Part shown: in pieces, positions 6,946-10,710 of the stretch
Layout: the number at the start of each line of letters is the position of its first letter
Numbering within the stretch: the stretch's first letter is position 1
Origin: Candidatus Pelagibacter sp.
Lineage (GTDB): Bacteria > Pseudomonadota > Alphaproteobacteria > Pelagibacterales > Pelagibacteraceae
Direction of reading: 5' to 3'
Assembly (NCBI GenBank): GCA_028408795.1
Contig: JAOOLP010000017.1
Coordinates: 1 to 10,710 of the forward strand
Length of the DNA stretch: 10,710 nt
Position numbers and translations under genes: made by a program
The notes under the pieces: generated by a model
The model's input: the letters and a program-made list of their open reading frames with translations, nothing else
What the model was told of the DNA's origin: nothing
The model's database searches: none

Positions 6946-8865
6946 TTAGTTTAAAGGTAACTTATTTGCTTTGAGCATATTTTTAATTAAATCTTCTCTT
7001 TTAATAGTTTCTTGTTTCTCAGATCCTAATTTTCGTATTGTAACAGTATTATCTGCAACTTCTTTTTTGCCGCAAACAATAATTATTGGAACTTTTGCTA
7101 AAGAATGTTCTCTTATTTTATAATTTATCTTCTGGTTTCTTAAATCCACCTCGCATTGTATACCTTCTTTAAACAAATCTTCAAATAATTTTTTTACATA
7201 TTCGTTGTTTTCTTCGGCTATAGGACACACTACTGCTTGTGTTGGGGACAACCAAAAAGGTAATTTACCAGCATAATTTTCTATAAGTATCCCGATAAAT
7301 CTCTCTAATGATCCAAATAAAGCTCTATGTAACATTACCGGAACTTTTTTTGTCCCATCTTTATCAACAAAAGTTGCTCCCAATCTATTAGGTAAATTTA
7401 AGTCAACTTGTAATGTTCCGCATTGCCAATCACGTCCTATTGCATCTCTAAGAACAAATTCTATTTTAGGGCCGTAGAAAGCGCCTTCTCCTTTATTTAC
7501 TGTATACTCTAGTCCAGATTTTTTTATAGCAGATAAAAGTGCCGCCTCGGATTTATCCCAAACACTGTCATCACCAACTCTTTTTTCTGGTCTATCTGAG
7601 TATTTTAATATTACGTTTTTAAATCCAAGTGCTTTATAAATTTCTAAGATAAGATTTGTAACTGTTAGACACTCTTGAGTTATTTGGTCTTCAGTACAAA
7701 AGATATGTGCGTCGTCTTGAGTAAAAGCTCTTACTCGTAATAGTCCATGAAGTGCCCCTGATGGTTCATATCTATGAACCTTACCAAATTCTGATAACTT
7801 TAATGGAAGATCTCTATAACTTTTCAAGCCTTGATTAAAAACCTGAACACATCCTGGGCAATTCATCGGCTTGACTGCAAAAGTTTTTTCATCTGGAGTT
7901 TCAGAGGTAAACATATGTTCACCAAATTTTTCCCAGTGTCCAGATTTTTCCCACAATGATTTATCTAAAAGTTCTGGAGTATTAATTTCTTTATAACCCG
8001 CTAGTCGTTGCTTCATTCTCATATATTCAATTAACCTTTGAAAAAGCATCCAACCCTTTTCGTGCCAAAATACTGAGCCTGGGCTTTCCTCTCTGAAATG
8101 AAACAGATCCATTTCTCTTCCAAGTTTTCTGTGATCACGTTTTTCAGCTTCCTCGAGACGATGTAAATACTCATCTAGTTCTTTTTTTGAACTCCAACAA
8201 GTCCCGTAAATTCTTTGTAACATTTCATTATTAGAGTCCCCTCTCCAATAAGCCCCTGATACTTTAGTTAATTTAAAAGCTTTACCTATTTTACTTGATG
8301 ATGCCAAATGTGGTCCTCTACAAAGATCATGCCAAGTGTCTCCATGATGATAAATTGACAGTTCTTCGCTTTTAGGAATGCTTTCGATTATCTCTGCTTT
8401 ATATTTTTCACCTATTTTTTTAAAGTGATTAATTGCTTTATCTCTTTCCCAGACCTCTCTCCTTGTTTTAACATCCTTATCAATTATTTCTGACATTTTG
8501 AACTCAATCTTTTTTAAATCATCACTAGTAAAAGGTTCCTTTCTAGCAAAGTCGTAATAAAATCCATTTTCAATTACAGGTCCAATTGTAACCTGCGTTC
8601 CGGGAAATAGTTCTTGAACTGCCATAGCCATTATGTGTGCAGCATCGTGTCTTATAACTTCTAATCCTTCTTTATCTTTCGAAGTAATAATTCTTACCTT
8701 GCAGTCTTTTTCAATTACAAAACTTAGATCTTTTAAAGATCCATCTACTTCCATAATCAACGCTGATTTTTCTAAAGATTTGCTAATTTTTTTTGTTAGA
8801 TCAAAACCACTTATCGATTTTGTAAAAGGAATTTTTTTTCCGTCTAATAATTGTATTTGTGGCAT
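6946..8865 (-). CDS. thrS: Threonyl-tRNA synthetase
   Basis: A cytosolic class II synthetase that charges tRNA-Thr. It is 639 aa (E. coli 642) and all domains are present: TGS (1 to about 62), the editing domain that clears Ser-tRNA-Thr with H73 and H77 of HDAAH and C182 and H186 of LCRGPH, the catalytic core (about 240-535) and the C-terminal anticodon-binding domain (about 540-639). The zinc ligands that recognise the threonine hydroxyl are C336 (in MNCPGC), H387 (in DDAHIF) and H513 (in MLHRALFGS), each two residues on from E. coli C334, H385 and H511 as I recall them. Motif 2 includes KVHRYEPSGALHG with R365. The ATG lies 3 nt after the upstream glycosyltransferase stop, without a visible Shine-Dalgarno, and the TAA touches the infC GTG. 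Complete and predicted active, including editing. Confidence 0.98.
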   Translation of the reverse strand: MPQIQLLDGKKIPFTKSISGFDLTKKISKSLEKSALIMEVDGSLKDLSFVIEKDCKVRIITSKDKEGLEVIRHDAAHIMAMAVQELFPGTQVTIGPVIENGFYYDFARKEPFTSDDLKKIEFKMSEIIDKDVKTRREVWERDKAINHFKKIGEKYKAEIIESIPKSEELSIYHHGDTWHDLCRGPHLASSSKIGKAFKLTKVSGAYWRGDSNNEMLQRIYGTCWSSKKELDEYLHRLEEAEKRDHRKLGREMDLFHFREESPGSVFWHEKGWMLFQRLIEYMRMKQRLAGYKEINTPELLDKSLWEKSGHWEKFGEHMFTSETPDEKTFAVKPMNCPGCVQVFNQGLKSYRDLPLKLSEFGKVHRYEPSGALHGLLRVRAFTQDDAHIFCTEDQITQECLTVTNLILEIYKALGFKNVILKYSDRPEKRVGDDSVWDKSEAALLSAIKKSGLEYTVNKGEGAFYGPKIEFVLRDAIGRDWQCGTLQVDLNLPNRLGATFVDKDGTKKVPVMLHRALFGSLERFIGILIENYAGKLPFWLSPTQAVVCPIAEENNEYVKKLFEDLFKEGIQCEVDLRNQKINYKIREHSLAKVPIIIVCGKKEVADNTVTIRKLGSEKQETIKREDLIKNMLKANKLPLN

Positions 8866-8868
8866 TAA

Positions 8869-10026
8869 TTATATATTTAGCAATTTTTTATACTCTCTTA
8901 AAGTTGAATCGCACATTGCTTCTACATCATATTTTTTTGTAATGTTTTTTCTACCTTCGTTTCCTATAAAATTCAACGAGTCTTCATCTAATTCACTTAA
9001 AGCATTTAAAGTTTTTGCAAGTTGACGAGGATCATCATGTTTATAGAGAAAACCAGATTTTCCTTTAATTATTGTTTCTTTAGAACCACCAAGATCACTT
9101 GCAACTATAGGTTTTTCCATTGCTTGGGCTTCAACAGAGACTCTGCCAAAAGCCTCTGGTTCGACAGAAGCTGAAACAATTACATCAGCTAATGAATAAG
9201 CAATTGGCATTTCTTTACAATGCTCAATAAATTTAATTTTGTTATTTAAACGATATCTCAATACTAAATTTAAAAGTTTTTTCTTATAAACCTTTCTACC
9301 CTGGTCTGATCCCAAAAATACTGCTTGAAAATTAGTGTTATTATAATCCTCTGTTAATATATTTAATGCCTCTATTAATATTTCTTGTCCTTTCCAATAA
9401 GTAAGCCGTCCAGGCATCAAAATAGTAAACTTATTTGGCGATAGTTCCCATTCATCTTTTAATTTTTCTTGTTTTAGAATTGAAACATTTTTTTTATTAA
9501 AATAATCAAGATTAATACCTCTAAATATTACTCTAAGTTTTTTTTTTTTATTTAAATATTCATTATAATTTTCATTAATATGGCTAAAAATAAAATTTGA
9601 ACCTGCAATTGTCAGTTTCGACCTAACCATAACACTATTATAAAATTTTTTTAATTTTGTTTTATAATTATAAGTGCCATGGAAAGTAGTAACAAATTTT
9701 CTCCTTGTTACAAGACAAGCTAAATAGCATGCCCAAGCGGGCGCTCTGCTTCTAGCATGTATGATGCTTATATTATTAATCATAATCAAAATAGTTAATA
9801 TGATTGTGTTAAACAAAATTAAAAACGGATTTTTCGAATGTACAGGTAATCTAAAAATTTTAACTTTATTTTTTTTAACATACTTCAATAATGCACCTCC
9901 TGAGGTTGCTATGTAAGATGGACAGTCTTTTTCTGAAAGATAATGTGCTATATCATAACATCCCGTCTCAGCGCCTCCATAACCTAATTTGGGAATTACT
10001 TGCAGAACTTTTATTTTAGAAGTCAT
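8869..10026 (-). CDS. Glycosyltransferase family 4 (GT-B fold)
   Basis: A 385-aa retaining GT-B glycosyltransferase of the family 4 type, expected to move a sugar from an NDP donor to a lipid-linked or surface glycan at the cytosolic face of the inner membrane. The N-terminal acceptor domain opens with KVLQVIPKLGYGGAE (GGAE at 17-20). A hydrophobic stretch at about 67-83 may aid membrane contact. FHGTYN (115-120) follows. The C-terminal donor domain has PGRLTYWKGQ (205-214, with R207 and K212), VSASVEPEAFGRVSVE (284-299, the EX7E pair E291 and E299), and the family motif DLGGSKETI with GFLY before the C-terminal helix. Substrate cannot be read from the sequence; lipopolysaccharide or capsule core is plausible. 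It is the first gene of the operon, 3 nt upstream of thrS and divergent from a hydrolase gene. Its mRNA carries a 12-A run (residues 160-163). Confidence 0.93.
   Translation of the reverse strand: MTSKIKVLQVIPKLGYGGAETGCYDIAHYLSEKDCPSYIATSGGALLKYVKKNKVKIFRLPVHSKNPFLILFNTIILTILIMINNISIIHARSRAPAWACYLACLVTRRKFVTTFHGTYNYKTKLKKFYNSVMVRSKLTIAGSNFIFSHINENYNEYLNKKKKLRVIFRGINLDYFNKKNVSILKQEKLKDEWELSPNKFTILMPGRLTYWKGQEILIEALNILTEDYNNTNFQAVFLGSDQGRKVYKKKLLNLVLRYRLNNKIKFIEHCKEMPIAYSLADVIVSASVEPEAFGRVSVEAQAMEKPIVASDLGGSKETIIKGKSGFLYKHDDPRQLAKTLNALSELDEDSLNFIGNEGRKNITKKYDVEAMCDSTLREYKKLLNI
9538..9549 (-). repeat. 12-nt homopolymer (A12 in mRNA) inside the glycosyltransferase
   Basis: Twelve consecutive T on the plus strand are read as AAA AAA AAA AAA, encoding Lys160-Lys163. 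The frame is intact in this copy. Runs of this length favour replication or transcriptional slippage in AT-rich genomes, and surface-glycan transferases are classic targets of slipped-strand variation. Here it may equally be a by-product of base composition. Confidence 0.85.
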
Positions 10027-10067
10027 GTTTATTGTTATATATTATCAAATTAAACTTATAAATTTAT
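10027..10067. promoter_or_regulatory. Divergent intergenic region, likely promoters for both directions
   Basis: The 41 nt between two head-to-head genes are almost entirely A/T. Because both neighbours point away, promoters for the operon and for the hydrolase gene must lie here or inside the opposite gene's 5' end. TATA-like stretches occur on both strands (for example TATAAA at 10057-10062 on the plus strand, and TATAAC-like sequence on the minus strand), but in DNA this AT-rich they are not diagnostic and no convincing -35/-10 pair stands out. No Shine-Dalgarno precedes either ATG. If promoters are inside the 41 nt, the leaders must be very short or absent. Confidence 0.4.
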
Positions 10068-10710
10068 ATGAAAAAATATAAGTATATTAAAATTTCAAAG
10101 TTCAAAAAACTCAGATATATAGACAATTATTTCGATAAAAAACTCTATTTAATTTTTCTTCCAGGATTCATGTCTGATATTGAAGGAAAAAAACCTCAAT
10201 TTTTTAAAAGATTTGCTATTAAAAATAAATTAGGTTTTTTAGCTTTAGAGTACTTGGGTCACGGAAAATCCTCAGGAGAATTCATTAAAGGAAACATTAG
10301 TCTTTGGACAAACAATGTAAAATTTATCATAAAAAAAATAGTCAAGAAAAATAATTTTATATTAATCGGTTCTAGCATGGGAGCCTGGATCGGTTTAAAC
10401 CAATTTAGATATTTTAAAAATCAAATAAAAGGATTTATAGGAATAGGTTCTGCTCCAGAATTTTTGACAAGATTAATGTGGAATAAATTTCCAAAAAAAA
10501 TTAAACAAGAAATTACAAAAAAAGGTATTACTACGATTGAGTCAGGGCAATATAAATATCCAATTACACTACAGTTAATAAAAGACGGAAGAAAAAATAG
10601 AGTTTTATCAAAAAAAATTTCTCTTAAAATTTATGTAACTATGTTCCATGGAAAAAAAGATGAAGTTGTTCCAGCATCATATTCAAAAAAAGTTTTAAAA
10701 ATATTTAATA
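10068..10710 (+). CDS. Alpha/beta hydrolase, ABHD10/thioesterase-like (C-terminus cut by window edge)
   Basis: This plus-strand frame opens at ATG 10068, the first start after an in-frame TAA at 10059, and runs to the window edge (214 residues, no stop). It shows the alpha/beta-hydrolase order: oxyanion-side strand LYLIFLPGFMSD (26-37), LEYLGHGKSSGEF (60-72), nucleophile elbow GSSMGAW (101-107) with predicted catalytic Ser103, and MFHGKKDEVVP (192-202) with predicted acid Asp198. The catalytic His should follow within a few dozen residues beyond the window. The pattern (PGF.SD, then D/E-Y-x-GHG-S-SG, then GSS-x-GxW) resembles the small serine-esterase group around ABHD10, which includes acyl-protein thioesterase and acyl-glucuronide esterase activities. 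The substrate here is unknown. No signal peptide, so probably cytosolic. It is divergent from the glycosyltransferase. Fold call firm, subfamily moderate. Confidence 0.85.
   Translation, partial: MKKYKYIKISKFKKLRYIDNYFDKKLYLIFLPGFMSDIEGKKPQFFKRFAIKNKLGFLALEYLGHGKSSGEFIKGNISLWTNNVKFIIKKIVKKNNFILIGSSMGAWIGLNQFRYFKNQIKGFIGIGSAPEFLTRLMWNKFPKKIKQEITKKGITTIESGQYKYPITLQLIKDGRKNRVLSKKISLKIYVTMFHGKKDEVVPASYSKKVLKIFN

Noticed and set aside
8633..9025. 130-codon plus-strand open frame across the thrS start and glycosyltransferase end
   Set aside because: Antisense to two well-supported genes, no ribosome site, and no family resemblance; a shadow frame.

Overview
The window is very AT-rich (estimated by eye, well under 35% GC) and gene-dense, with almost no space between genes. 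The proteins look alphaproteobacterial. Compact gene packing, lysine/isoleucine/asparagine-rich proteins and heavy use of A/T-ending codons suggest a streamlined marine lineage of the SAR11/Pelagibacterales type. That placement is an inference from style and family resemblance, not from a marker-gene comparison.

Almost everything lies on the minus strand and reads from about 10026 down to 1 as one apparent operon: glycosyltransferase, thrS, infC, rpmI, rplT, pheS, pheT, lepA, second probable glycosyltransferase (cut by the window edge). The junctions in transcription order are +3 nt, 0 nt, 59 nt, 1 nt, 49 nt, a 4-nt overlap, 0 nt and a 1-nt overlap. The only gaps longer than 3 nt are infC-rpmI and rplT-pheS. 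Both can form weak hairpins that touch the upstream stop codon.

The seven central genes form a protein-synthesis block: threonyl-tRNA synthetase, initiation factor IF-3, ribosomal proteins L35 and L20, both subunits of phenylalanyl-tRNA synthetase, and the ribosome-associated GTPase LepA/EF4. The order thrS-infC-rpmI-rplT-pheS-pheT is the one known from enterobacteria, but here it ends in lepA, and no Phe-rich leader peptide (pheM) is visible before pheS. All seven are full length with their signature catalytic or binding residues present. The block is flanked by two sugar-transferase-type genes of probable envelope function, in tight coding junctions that imply co-transcription.

At the right end the strand switches across a 41-nt divergent intergenic region. 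From 10068 a plus-strand alpha/beta hydrolase runs off the window edge. No RNA genes, insertion sequences, CRISPR arrays, phage genes or strong intrinsic terminators were seen. No stretch over 300 nt lacks a gene: the first 450 bases hold the N-terminal part of the second glycosyltransferase. I found no convincing new biological system; the items worth a second look are regulatory and architectural.
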